NCBI GenBank assembly: GCA_019914995.1
Contig: CM034131.1
Coordinates: 1,054,001-1,118,000 of the forward strand
Direction of reading: 5' to 3'
Length of the DNA stretch: 64,000 nt
DNA from: Acanthochlamys bracteata
Lineage: Eukaryota; Streptophyta; Magnoliopsida; Pandanales; Velloziaceae
The notes beneath the pieces are model-generated. The model was not told the DNA's origin. It saw only the letters and a program-made list of their open reading frames with translations, and made no database searches. A program made the position numbers and the translations under genes. Below are positions 1-10,398 of the stretch, piece by piece. Position 1 is the stretch's first letter, and each line of letters starts with the position of its first letter.

Positions 1-1514
1 TAAAAAGTTGAAAAACAAACTTTCCCAAATATGTCAACTTAACAAAAAAATATGTATGATTAAGATGCTATTATCCATTTGCAAGGTCTGAATGTATAAG
101 CTGCATTTTTTTATAGTAAGTGATTTACTAAAAAGGATTTATTATAAAATATATTATTAGAAATAATTTCAGTTTTATATCTTTTTTTAGTTAGAACTAA
201 ATTTTAAGTAATTTTTTAATGAAAAAATTAATTATAAGATAAAAATAACACGTCCTTACGGAATAAGTTGACACGATTAGACAGCCTTGAAATGGCCCTT
301 GACAAACCATACTTAGCTTATTTATATGCTAAAACAAAGAATACCCTATAATATTAATACCTGTATAATTGTATAAAGAGATGGACCGCCCTATCTTCTT
401 TTATTCAGAAGAATTGGACTATTACTTATTTCTGAATAATACTCACACAAAAATATTATTTTTTTAGTCGTTTTAAATATATTATATGTAAAGAATATAT
501 ATATTGATTTTAAAAGTGTGTTTCAATCGTTCAAAATTTTAGTTTCTATCTTAAAATTTCAAAAAATTTATATATTTTATTTGTACAAAAAATAAAAATT
601 CTAATTTCACATATAAAATTTTAATTTAATATTTTTATATACTTCTTAATATAATTTCATCTTTTAATTTTTAACTTATTTTTTAGAAATAATTAAAATA
701 TAAAATTAAATAATATTTTTAACCTATTTTAAAAAAAAATTTATCTTTTATTTTAAACTTGAAAAAAATTCAGTTATAGATATTTAAAACACGTTTAAAA
801 ATAAAATATCATAATATCATCCTTGTATGCTTGGTGGTGCTTACATAATTTAATGGAGTTTTCAACTTAATACATTATAAGTATAATTATTGCTCATACA
901 TAAGTGGCAGTGATTGTCTTATGAAATAAACCTTATTACGAAAAATCATTAGTTACATGTAGAGCAAATACCAATCATACAATTATCGTTTACTCTTGAA
1001 AAGTCAAAAAAGGATCCTAAAAATTTATTTACTTAACTATAACCGATCCTAAATTACTTTTCTACAACAACTCGTTTAAACTTTATTTATTTATGTATTT
1101 ACTTTTTGTACTAGTTTGTTGAGTTTGTTCTGTTCTCTTCTTTCTTCGAAGTGTTTCTTTGCCGTACCCCATGCCTACATTTGATTCGTCCTACTTGTGG
1201 GACGTTCTCCATGTGAGCCACTAGAACTTGATCCTCACTCGCTTAAAGATTACAACTTCTTCATTCTTCTTCGTTAGATAGGTAGCTAGATTACTAAACA
1301 CACTCGCACACATTTCTTATAATAGAACACCGCCCAACACTTGCGTTCTTCACCATTTCCCACCATATCCCAACACCCAATGCTCTACCGCTGTTGTAGT
1401 GGTTCTCTGTCTCTCTTGTTCTTTTCTCTTTCTGCTTCCTAATTAATTAAGGTCTTCGAGATATCTTGTATAAACAAGATTACGCAAATTTTAGTTGTTT
1501 GATTTTGTTGAAGG
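1..1514. other. Upstream region of the MAKR-like gene
   Basis: No coding frame is convincing here. Positions about 505-800 hold a reverse-oriented copy of the second MITE family described below. The final 300 bases before the ATG at 1515 become C/T-rich, as expected for a promoter-proximal leader. A short out-of-frame ORF starting at 1466 overlaps the gene start and is probably not translated as a product. Confidence 0.5.
505..800 (-). mobile_element. Family-2 MITE, reverse orientation, diverged
   Basis: The left end reads GTGTGTTTCAATCG and the right end TTTAAAACACG, matching the reversed ends of the family-2 copies at 32341 and 37794. The interior is nearly pure A/T with the same order of short landmarks. 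There is no coding capacity. Exact ends and the target duplication are uncertain because of divergence. Confidence 0.5.
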
Positions 1515-2696
1515 ATGGAGGGAGGAGTGCTGATAGCGAACAACAATACTTTGCCAGATCAAATAGCAACACCAAGAAGAAGCAGTGTTTCATCAACATC
1601 AACGGCGCCAGAGTTCGAGTTCTGGTCTTCTTCATCAATGATGAATGTTAGCGATCAGTTTTCTTCATCTCCTCTTCTTACCGCCGACGAACTCTTCGTC
1701 GACGGCGTTCTTATTCCTCTACATCTTCTCTCTCCCCCTTCCCCCGACTACAACGACAACATCAACCACCTTGAAGAAGAAACAAACGTTCAAGATCAGC
1801 TTCAACTCGACTCATTCCATGATAGTAATTCTGCTACTGCTGCTGCTGCTGCTCCTGATAAAAATTGTAGAGAGCAACTCGAAGTTATCGTAATAGAGCA
1901 AGAGAAACAAGAGCAAGGACAAGGACAGCAAGAACAGCAGAAGCAAAGAGAACTAGAGTCGCCTTCAATAGCGTTGATCACTTCATGTCTAGCGCCGGTT
2001 TCTGCTTCAAAGAGGTGGAGAGACATATTCAGGAAGAACAACGACAATAACAGAGAACATCAAGATCATCAGAAAGACGCCAAGGAGAAAGATTCAAAAG
2101 CAGAGAGAAGAAAGGAGAGAAAGAATAGCAGTACCATTGCTGGTGCTGCAGAGCTCAACATCAACATCTGGCCTTTTTCAAGAAGCCGTTCCGCGGGAAC
2201 AGGCGGAACTCCAAGGCCTAAAACATCTCTTTCTTCACGAAGAGTCAGTAGTGCTCCGTGTTCACGAAGCAACTCCAGAGGCGAGTCTTCATCATCTTCT
2301 TCTTCCTCTTCTGGTGGTGGTCCTGCTGCTGCAACTGCAACGGTACGTCGCCGGTGCGCAGCTAGTCCAGGCAGAGCTGGTGTTCCTGTTGGAAGAATTA
2401 GTCCAGTTTGGCAAATGAGAAGAAACAAACCTATCGCCGTTGCTGCCGGTGGCCGGAAAATTAACAATTGTACTAGTAGTAGTGGTAATGGGTTGAAAGC
2501 ATTGAACTTGAATTTGAATGTTAACACTTGTATAAGGTTTACACCTCGTATGAGTTGCAGAAGAGATGATAGAGAATTGCACGGCGAAAGCGGCGGAGGT
2601 GGTGGTCGGAGCTCGGGTAACGGTGGTGGTGAAGGGTCAAGTGGTGGGAGCTTGTTTAGCTTGAAAACTATGTTCTCTAAGAAGGTTATTTACTAA
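1515..2696 (+). CDS. Plant-specific basic Ser-rich protein, MAKR-like
   Basis: This is an intact single-exon frame of 393 residues. I recognise a plant family annotated as membrane-associated kinase regulator-like or unknown; no biochemical role can be read from sequence. Landmarks in order are: EFEFW near residues 33-37; LLTADELFVDGVLIPLHLL near 54-72; a poly-Ala run; a Gln/Glu-rich stretch near 125-150; KRWRDIFRK near 166; a Lys/Arg/Glu-rich charged segment; ELNINIWPFSRSRSAG near 212-227; SSAPCSRSNSRGE followed by a Ser run; SPGRAGVPVGRISPVWQMRR near 284-303; a Gly-rich linker; and a C-terminal LFSLKTMFSKKVIY. The protein is basic and largely disordered, with no signal peptide or membrane segment. 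The start at 1515 fits the conserved MEGGVL N-terminus. Membrane or kinase association is inferred from the family label only. Confidence 0.85.
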   Translation: MEGGVLIANNNTLPDQIATPRRSSVSSTSTAPEFEFWSSSSMMNVSDQFSSSPLLTADELFVDGVLIPLHLLSPPSPDYNDNINHLEEETNVQDQLQLDSFHDSNSATAAAAAPDKNCREQLEVIVIEQEKQEQGQGQQEQQKQRELESPSIALITSCLAPVSASKRWRDIFRKNNDNNREHQDHQKDAKEKDSKAERRKERKNSSTIAGAAELNINIWPFSRSRSAGTGGTPRPKTSLSSRRVSSAPCSRSNSRGESSSSSSSSSGGGPAAATATVRRRCAASPGRAGVPVGRISPVWQMRRNKPIAVAAGGRKINNCTSSSGNGLKALNLNLNVNTCIRFTPRMSCRRDDRELHGESGGGGGRSSGNGGGEGSSGGSLFSLKTMFSKKVIY

Positions 2697-4174
2697 TTAT
2701 GAATTGTGTAGATAATTTGTTAGTTATATCACTTATATGATGATATACTCTCTTTTTTGTTGCTTTCTTTTTAAAGTTTGTAAATTTAGTCGACGCTTAA
2801 AAATGCTTAAACAAAAAAATTTTTATAAAAAGTTTTTTTTTAAATTTTAAAATATTACTATATTAATATTTATATAATATACAATTTGTTTTTACTAGCT
2901 TGATCTCTTTTAGGATTTTTAGTTAGTTTTATAATGTAGGCAGTGTAGGAGAAGCTTTATGAAGTTCTGAGGTAAATTGGTTTCCATTATCCTCGACGAA
3001 AGTGATTAATGGAAATGGAAATGGGATCATGAACTGATGATGAACGAGGGAAGCTTTGGAATGATTAAAATAGATTCTTGTAAAAACTTTTTTTTTAAAA
3101 AATTCAAAAATTCTTACAAAATAAATAAAATATATAAATTTTATAACATATTATGTTTTGATATATTTAAAATTTTTAAAATTTAAAATATAAAAACTTA
3201 AAATAAAAACAATAAAAGTACATTTTCAAAATACACTCTCGAATCTCTCATGAGAGAGTACATGATCTTACACTAGAAAGTATTTTTTAAAAATTAATTT
3301 TGTATGATGTTTTTTAATAATATATTATTTTTAATAAAGTATATTTAATAATGTAATTTTAAAACATACTTTTTTAAAAAAGACTACTTTTAAGAAATAT
3401 AACATAAGAGCTATTTCACCCAAAACTAACTTTATTTGATAAAAAAATTCTATAATTTTTATTTCTTTTTAAAAAATCATATTTATTGTATTTTAGTAAC
3501 TTATTACAAACTTGTTATGAAATTATCTATTAAAAATTTACTTGAACGTAAATAAGCATCTAGCGGTGGTACCTGTGGTAGTAACAGCACAGATGGGTAT
3601 CTTTTTTTTCTTTTTCGCCAAATAAAAAATCGAGTTTGCAAGTTAGTCGGTGGGGGTTTCTGTGCTTCTTTAATTATTTTGGCAAAGTTAGCAGACGACT
3701 CGCACATGCCTCTGCGAACAAATATCTATACTTGCGTACATACTTAAGTTATAAATTTATATTAAACATTTTAAAACTTTATAAAGTTCATATTTTTGAC
3801 GAAAAAATTAAAAAAAAAGAAGAAAACTATAGGTAATGCCAATAAGTTTATTAAACTATTGTTTTAAATTTTGTCACCGAAGAATGTTTATATATGTAAT
3901 ATGTGAATTTGAGAAGTCTTTCTTTTTGATACCTTCTTTTTATGTGGACTCTTGTTCTATTTATTATTTTGTTAAACAGAACTTTTTGCGGAAACTTTCG
4001 CTTCACAGTTCACGTGTAGTTGGTGTAATGTAATAAGTAACGAGCTACTAGTTGTTTCTTCTTCTGTTTTTTCCTTTAAAAAATGTTTCCTCGTTCTTTG
4101 AGCTGAAGAGGTTCATGTAGATCATGGGACTTCTTTTATCTGCCTGCAGTGCAACACAAAACAACACTGTTAAT
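2697..4174. other. Intergenic, AT-rich, no gene seen
   Basis: The 3' flank of the MAKR-like gene is followed by AT-rich sequence resembling worn MITE arms (about 3080-3440). It contains one perfect 14-base palindrome of the form TCTCTCATGAGAGA near 3246. Short ORFs at 3504-4033 on both strands have no recognisable domains and A/T-driven composition, so I do not call them genes. Confidence 0.5.
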
Positions 4175-4453
4175 ACTGATCACTTTTATCAGTGTGTCAG
4201 AGACGGTGTGCGAGTTATTTATGGGCAGTAATGGGCTCCAGTAGTAGATAGACTTACGTAGAGGCTTATGTTCAGGCCTTGTTATATTAAAAAGCCTGCT
4301 ACTAACGTCATAAAGCTCGAAAAAAGCACAAAATAGAAAAGCAGGCGTTTGGATACGCCTGCTTTTAACCGCGGTAAGCAGCTTTGAATAGTAGAAAATA
4401 AAAAGCTTCGAATCGAAGCTTTTCAAACAAAATCGAGCGAGACTTTTCTCGCT
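4175..4453. repeat. Cluster of four short perfect hairpins
   Basis: Four inverted repeats occur within 280 bases: ACTGAT/ATCAGT at 4175-4193 (7-base loop); an 11-base stem AAAAGCAGGCG at 4337-4347 with its complement at 4356-4366 (8-base loop); an 11-base stem AAAAGCTTCGA at 4401-4411 with its complement at 4413-4423 (1-base centre); and AGCGAGA at 4436-4442 with its complement at 4447-4453. They end about 155 bases before the first frame of the chimeric locus. They may be subterminal structure of a transposon that captured the fragments downstream, but no element ends were found. Confidence 0.6.
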
Positions 4454-4608
4454 GGGTCTGAGAAATATCCATTTTGCCTAGATAACTTAGTACAAATTAC
4501 AAATATATATATATTCCCAACCGAATTCATTTCTTCACATTTCTCTCATTTTTTCGCTGCTTCACCCGTTCGCTCCGCTCTCGCGATTTCGCTCCTTCTC
4601 AGAAAGCG

Positions 4609-5825
4609 ATGTTCTCCCTTCCGGCGCCGATCCTATCAATCCTGCTTCTTTTGTTTTTTGCCTGCTCTAGCTTTCCCTCAAATCTCCACAATCAATTCTC
4701 TTTCTCTCATTCAACCAACGAAGCAGTGATGGCGCTAGAATGTTCGATCCTTTCCCTCCGCCGCATCAGCAGCGGCGGAGATGCTGCTGCTTCTTCTATT
4801 CACGGCGATGTTACTAGCCAACGCTACCGATCTGCTTGCTGATTCTTCTATTCACGGTTGCAGATCTACTTGCCGCAATTGGGAATTTTGATTCAAGCTG
4901 TATTGTTGTAGCTGGAAGCTCGCGGACGGGAACTTCATATAAAGTAGTGCTTTGTGATGGCTCAGTGCTAACCGTTAAACGGCTCCATGGCCATGTGTTG
5001 ACGAAGAAGCAGTTCAGAGCTGAAATGGCTCGGTTTGGGCAGCTTCGCCATCCCAACCTTGTGCCAGTCCATGGATTTTGTGTAGTGGAGGACGAGTGGC
5101 TTCTGATCTATATAAATATGCCAAATGGTGCTGTATCCACAAATCTTGGTGATACTAGTTCGGTGCTTGACTGGTCTGCTAGGCTCCGAATTGCCGTTAG
5201 TGCTGCCCGTGGGCTTGCCTGGCTCCATCACGGCTGGCAGATGCCTTACCTTCATCAGAGTTTCGCCTCTGCCGTAGTCCTCCTAGATGAGGACAATGAA
5301 CATGGGGTTGCGGTGCTGGTTTTTGTATATCTCTTTAGCTCGGGCTACCTACCTCATGATTGTGATCATCATTGAGAAACACGTAACATTTCACCGTGTT
5401 GAGTACGCCGTCAGTGCTGCTGTAGTTATCTTCATCATCCTCCTCCCCCTCGCCGTTGTAATTCAAAAAGAAGTTTCTCTAGCACGAAGAAGAAGGAATC
5501 ATCCTCTATCTTTAGTTTCCTGCTTATCTAATATGTTCAAGCCGCCGGAGAGAGGCGAAGACTACTCGATTCTGCAAGCACTAGTTAGCATCAACATGCT
5601 CATTCTCTTCTTCGCTACTATCTGTGGAGTCGGCGGCACATTGACGGCGATTGACAATATAAGCAAGATCGGTGAATCACTCTGCTACCCCAAACGCAGC
5701 ATCAGCACGTTCATATCTCTCATCAGTATCTGGAACTAAATGGCGGTGGTAAAGATCTTGATGCTGTAGTGAAAGACGAAGATGAAAGCGAGATGAAGGA
5801 GAAGAAGAATGATAACGGGACGTAA
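4609..5825 (+). pseudogene. Chimera: BIR-type kinase fragment fused to nodulin-like MFS fragment
   Basis: Three pieces lie head to tail. Positions 4609-4842 encode a hydrophobic leader-like 77-residue frame. The second frame, 4836-5375, carries the N-lobe of a BIR/BAK1-interacting receptor-like kinase: ADLLAAIGNFD, SRTGTSYKVVL, a beta-3 lysine in LTVKRL, FGQLRHPNLVPVHGFCVVED, LDWSARLRIAVSAARGLAWL. It stops before any catalytic HRD or DFG motif. In another frame, 5287-5739 matches nodulin-like/NFD4-type MFS proteins: ATYLMIVIIIEKH, FKPPERGEDYSILQALVSIN, TICGVGGTLTAIDNISKIGE, and it ends just after SLISIWN. A further frame-shifted tail ends at the stop at 5823-5825. No active kinase or full transporter can be made. 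It could be a gene-capture product or two degenerate retrocopies. TTCTTCTATTCACGG is duplicated near 4791 and 4840. Confidence 0.75.
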
Positions 5826-5977
5826 AACAAAGTTTGGAACTAACTACGATTGATTAGCTAGCTAATTAATTTATACAGTGGAAATTTAAGGTATAGTTAG
5901 CAGTGATCTTGAATATACTTAATCACAAAAGAGTTTGTTGCTTGAAATAGTTCAATCATGTCAGACTCTTTAATTTA

Positions 5978-6527
5978 GGCCTGTTTAGCTCAAAAAAATA
6001 CAGCATAGTAAAGTATTTACTAAATTTATAAATATTTAAATACATATCAAAATTATTTACTAATTTATAACAATAATACTAAATTTATAAAATAATATAA
6101 ATTTTTTTAATAATTACTTAAATACATTTTTTCAAATTTAATATTATAATAATAATTATATAATCAATATTATTCAATTAATTATTGATTGATATTAATA
6201 ATATAATTTATTAATAAATTTATAAATATTTATATAATTTTTACATAATAAAATTATTAAATTAAAAAAAATATATAATATATAAAAAAAGTTAAATTCA
6301 TAATATATCAATTACCATATATTTAGAAATATTTTAGTCATTATATATAAGCTTAGCCAAACACTTCATTCAGCTCTCAGCATTCAAAAGTACGATACAG
6401 TAAAAATTTATCCAAATACTTTTCAGCATAAAGCTGCTTTTATAGCAAAAATTTTATAGCCGCTTACAGCACTCTAAAACAGCTTTACTTCAAAAGCACA
6501 AAAATTTCGGCACATCCAAACAGAGCC
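5978..6527. mobile_element. Tourist-like MITE with GGC(T)CTGTTT ends
   Basis: The left end GGCCTGTTTAGCTCA pairs with the complement of the right end, GGCTCTGTTTGGATG. The interior is AT-rich with no coding frame. The right arm carries the alternating GCTGCTTTTATAGC-type motifs usual in plant PIF/Harbinger-derived MITEs. TTA precedes the left end, but no matching TTA is visible on the right, so the insertion boundary is uncertain. Confidence 0.5.
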
Positions 6528-6529
6528 GT

Positions 6530-6745
6530 GATACGTTTGGTTCAACTTTTTTTTCAATATTTTTTCAATTTTTTATTATATATTTAAAAATATTTAAAAA
6601 TATTATTTAAAAATTTAAATAATATAAAAAAATAACATATAAAATCTTTTATTATATATTTTTATTTTTTAATAAATAAAAAAATAAAAACTCATTTTAA
6701 AAATTTTTTTTAATTTCAAAAATTCTATTTTATAAACACACGCGT
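6530..6745 (+). mobile_element. Family-1 MITE
   Basis: The left end ACGTTTGGTTCAAC, the AT-only interior with TTATTATATATTTTTATTTTTTAATAAA-type order, and the right part ATTTCAAAAATTCTATTTTATAAAC match other family-1 copies (19199, 34220, 52995). It is non-coding. Confidence 0.6.
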
Positions 6746-7194
6746 CTAAGAGTCGGGAAACGGTGAAAGAAAACAAATCTGTGTTTCTCTATATTGATTA
6801 TAGAATTACAGGTGTGTAGTTTAGTTTTTTCTTTTCTTTTTCTAGTCAACATTTTGGCTAAAATTTGAAGCGGCAATCTTTTAAAAGAGGGATGTGTTAA
6901 ACAGTAGGCTATAAGTAGTTAATTGACATGCAGGGTGTGTTTATATGAAATAAATTCATTTTTTAAAAATAAATTTAAAAATTAAATTAAAAATTAAAAT
7001 TATATAATAAATAAATAAATTTTTATATTAATTTTATATTAATTAAATTTGAAAAAAATGAATCACAAAATAAAATTTGGATGGTAAGTAAAATTTGAAC
7101 TCGTAGATTGAATGTCTCGACTCTTGAAGGCTCGAATTCTCATAATAATCTCCACATACATGTGATTGCTAGCTGTTAATCTCATTCTCCAGAT

Positions 7195-7435
7195 CAGGAG
7201 GGGTTTAGAATTGTTTTTGAAATAATTTTTTTTATAATAAAAAATATTTTTAGTTTTGAAACTACAGTTTATCTTTTTTATCTTAAAAACAATAATAAAA
7301 TAAAAAAAATTTATTATATAATTTTTCATATTTATTAAATTTTAAATAAATTTTCTAGATATTTATAAAAAATATATTAAAAAATATATAATTAAAAATT
7401 AAAAACTTATTTTTAAAGTAAATAATGCCAAACGC
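7195..7435 (-). mobile_element. Family-1 MITE, reverse orientation
   Basis: The right edge GCCAAACGC is the reversed family-1 terminus, and the order of landmarks is the reverse of the plus-oriented copies. There is no coding frame beyond chance. It sits about 150 bases upstream of the phytocyanin start codon and so may overlap that gene's promoter. Confidence 0.5.
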
Positions 7436-7593
7436 TTCTGAGATAAACACCACTTAGAAAATTCTAAAACAAATTAACTCAACCAACAAACAGAAAAGAA
7501 TTACCAGAAAAAGATGCGAGTAAAGCAAAGAACTTTTTTATCAAATAACCCAAGAAGCACTAGAGCAGTAGTAGGGAAGAAGCCATACCAGCC

Positions 7594-8375
7594 ATGGTCC
7601 TCACAGTTGTTCCAAGGCTTTTTACCTTTATCACATTATTCATCGCTCTTTCATCCTTCTCCACCGCCGCAGCCGGCGGTCCTCAGGCGTACACAAACCA
7701 CACTGTCGGCGAACCAACCGGTTGGTCGTTCAACTCCGGCAAGAACACTTCTGAAATCGACTATTCCAAATGGGCTTCTTCCAAAACTTTCTTCCTCGGC
7801 GATTTCCTCTGTAAAATCATTCAATCTCTATAAAAATCATCTAACATTTCTATTTCCATCTGAATTCTATCAACTAAAATCGTCCAACCAACATTCTAAC
7901 GATTTTTTGTTCAAAATTTGGTTCAGTATTCAAGACGAAAGCGACCGCAACAATAATTCAGACGGCCAACGAGACAACGTACAAATTCTGCAGCGTCGAC
8001 GACGACGATAACGCGATCGTCTACACTTCTCCGTCGCCGAAAGATCCCGTCGCTGTGCCGCTGACGTCAGAGGGACAGCAATACTTCATCTCCGGCGATG
8101 GCGATGGCATTGAGTGTGAGAAGGGGATGAAATTTGGAATTAAAGTTCAGCACGGCCGCGGGTTGCCGCCGAGTCTTAACCAGCCACCGCCGCCTCCGTA
8201 TGAAGAACCGTCTCCACCGCCGGAAGAACAGTCCACTGCTGTGCCGGCGACGACTAATCAGGGAGAGAGTTTTTATAATGGGGCCCGCATCGGAGTTGGT
8301 GGGTCGTCGGTGTCGGTGGTGGTTTTGTTGTTTTGCTTCTTATTGTCTACAGCTGTTGTTGGGTTTCACGTGTGA
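7594..8375 (+). CDS. Early nodulin-like phytocyanin, GPI-anchored type
   Basis: There are two exons, 7594-7810 and 7927-8375, joined through a Leu codon, giving 221 residues; the 116-base intron is GT-AG. Residues 1 to about 27 form a signal peptide ending in the Ala-rich STAAAGG region. The cupredoxin domain follows: HTVGEPTGW, SKWASSKTFFLGDFL, NETTYKFC, VPLTSEGQQYFISGDGDG, IECEKGMKFGIKV. The two structural cysteines (YKFC and IEC) are present. The copper-ligand Cys and second His of the blue-copper motif are replaced (FIS and IE), so it probably does not bind copper, as is usual for early nodulin-like members. A Pro-rich arabinogalactan-type linker and a hydrophobic C-terminal tail (SVSVVVLLFCFLLSTAVVG) suggest GPI anchoring at the plasma membrane. 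Sites such as NHT, NTS and NET could be N-glycosylated. The exact ligand or partner is unknown. Confidence 0.88.
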
Positions 8376-9037
8376 AAGCTGTTCGTCTCTCTACTTAAAA
8401 TTGCTCTTCTGCCTTTTTTCCTGTCTTTCTTTTTTCATTTGGGCCGTTATGCCTTATGATTTTTGAATCAAGACCTTTTATTTTGGTATGTTTTGGTTTT
8501 GCAAAATAAAAACTGCATCCAACAAATTTAAAGGCCTCTTTGGCATTACTTATGAATACCTTTTTCATTTTTTATTTTTAAATAAAAAATATAAACAAAT
8601 TATATATAAACTTATTACGATTTTTTTAACTACAAGTTATTTTCCAAAAGAAATCACTAAATTTTGTGTCAATTTTTTTTTTTGAATAATTTCAAACAAC
8701 CCCTAAGTTAGTGTTTGTTCAGTAAACTTTTGAGCTTGTTGATTTTTGCTTAAAAATGAGTTTATAAAAAAAATATTTGAATAATGATTATTAAAAATAA
8801 TTAATTTTTAAAGTTAAAAGTTGGTTTGAAACTTATAGCACTGAAAGCAATATTTTCTTTTATAGCAATGTCAAAGCTGTTAGCTGGTCGGTAAGTAAAC
8901 AAGTATATACCACAAGTAGTTGAAATTTTTTTAAAGAAATTTTTTATTTTAAGCAATTTCAAACGACTTCTAAGTGAGTGTTTCAGTAAATTTTATGAAA
9001 CTTGTAGTATTGAAAAAGATACTGTTCTTTTCTTTCA
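8376..9037. other. 3' flank of phytocyanin gene with nested MITE-like repeats
   Basis: After the 3' flank, an AT-rich element starts near 8532 (GGCCTCTTTGG) and ends near 8703 (CAAACAACCCC). A diverged direct repeat follows. No gene is seen. Confidence 0.45.
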
Positions 9038-9090
9038 ATGTCAAAGCTGTTAGCTGGCCGGAACGTAAACAAGTATATAAAACTACAAGT
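8690..9090 (+). repeat. Diverged tandem duplication
   Basis: The block TTTCAAACAACCCCTAAGTTAGTG near 8691 recurs as TTTCAAACGACTTCTAAGTGAGTG near 8957. The block TCAAAGCTGTTAGCTGG at 8871 recurs at 9041. Spacing is 266 bases at the left markers but 170 at the right, so the first copy carries roughly 96 extra bases. It is probably a nested or tandem MITE. Confidence 0.6.
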
Positions 9091-9549
9091 AGTTCAAATA
9101 CATGCTTCTATAATACAAGAGCTAGCTGCTTTTTATCAAGAAGTACATAATGTAGATGGCTCGCAAGACTTTCAACTTGTTAAAACAATGACTGTACCCG
9201 TAAGTTTTCACCAACCAGATTGATTTTTATGAAGATTTAAGTGATGCAAAGCGAGTTTAAAACAAGATTGCAAAATTCCTATGTTATCACAGGGCTTCTT
9301 AGAAAAGCATCACGCTACTTACCTTTACGCCTGAAGTCTATGCAACTGTTACAGAACGATGAATCTGAAATTGAGAAGACAATCAGAAAATTTCAGCAAT
9401 TCATAAGTTGCATATATTCTAAACATTTGAAAAGAAGGCATATCTCAACCTTTGATGCTGTTGGAGTTGGTGGCAAACGTCCTGCTCCTGGATGCGGCAA
9501 TGACGGTGAACTTGGAGGTCCAAGGAAAACACAAAGAGCTCACAAATAA
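9038..9549 (+). other. Two adjacent short ORFs of unknown status
   Basis: A 61-residue frame (9038-9223) and a 102-residue frame (9241-9549) are separated by 17 bases. The second is more protein-like than its surroundings, with a Lys/Glu/Gln-rich helical stretch followed by GVGGKRPAPG. I recognise no domain. The first begins inside the tandem repeat and is doubtful. They may be exons of an unrecognised gene or a fragment on either strand; the stretch also lies beyond the 3' end of the minus-strand gene whose last exon is near 10400. Confidence 0.2.
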
Positions 9550-10398
9550 TGCCTGCCACATCAATCCCAGGTAATGTACACGGAGCTCTAGAAGAAGATT
9601 ATGCTAAATAGTTCACACAATGCAACCAGGGACTGGGACTTTTAACTGCCTCACTGATGCTCCTAAACTGGGGCATTTTTTACTATTTAAAAGGAGTACA
9701 GACCAGGAGGACTTTTGCAGCATTGGCCTGCACAAATGTACTTCTCCTTTTCTTCTGATCTTCTTCATACATCCCTCACTCAAGGAGCACTAAAACATAA
9801 GGCTCTTTACAGACACTGGATTGTTTAAGAAAATCTAAAATGAATGTTATACTTCTTAACCTGAAAATAGAAATTAAAAGAACGTATAAAACAAAGACCA
9901 CCAACATATTTGGACCTAGTTATTTCGACCTATAGCTGTTATGTTTGCTTCAGACAGGATGTAATCCATATAAAAGGCAATCAGTAGTATAGTCTTTCAA
10001 CAAGTGTTAAGCCCAAACAAACGCAAAGCCAACTCACCCACCTCATATTCTAATAGTGATCAAGAAACTCATTTGCACACAGGTTAATGACTGACACTGC
10101 AATGCTCATGCTACTGTTTGAAATATATCTTTAGACGTAAAGTCAAGGAGGCAGATAAATCATTACAAACCAACTAGCACTCACTTGCCCAACAACCGAA
10201 CATCGAGTTTGATCTCTATTTCTTGAAATCTAGCTTTCACTACTAAATAATTGAAGATGAAAGTCATAAAGAAAGATGAGTCTTAGTTACATCAAATAAA
10301 ATCACATACAAGGTTGGTCCCCACAGAAAATTAGAGCAGTAGTTTGCAAGTCACTAGAAAGTAACAGCACCTGGGCTACCATAGAAATATAGAATCAG
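9550..10398. other. Probable 3' flank or 3' UTR of the minus-strand gene
   Basis: The base composition is less AT-rich than the MITE zones and free of obvious repeats, as expected of UTR or intron. No coding frame of length is visible on either strand. Confidence 0.35.

Larger units (their letters stand above)
5826..7593. other. Intergenic, MITE-dense
   Basis: No gene is seen. The stretch contains a large Tourist-like element (5978-6527), a family-1 MITE (about 6530-6745), a short AT-rich remnant near 6940-7060 and a reverse family-1 copy (about 7195-7435). The last 150 bases lead into the phytocyanin gene. Confidence 0.55.

Noticed and set aside
2069-2527. 152-residue minus-strand frame opposite the MAKR-like gene
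   Set aside because: It is a shadow of the real plus-strand gene; the Leu/Pro-rich composition comes from reading Ser/Gly/Arg codons in reverse.
4136-4426. 96-residue minus-strand frame over the hairpin cluster
   Set aside because: No domain, and its length comes from the hairpin-rich sequence; the hairpins are the better explanation.
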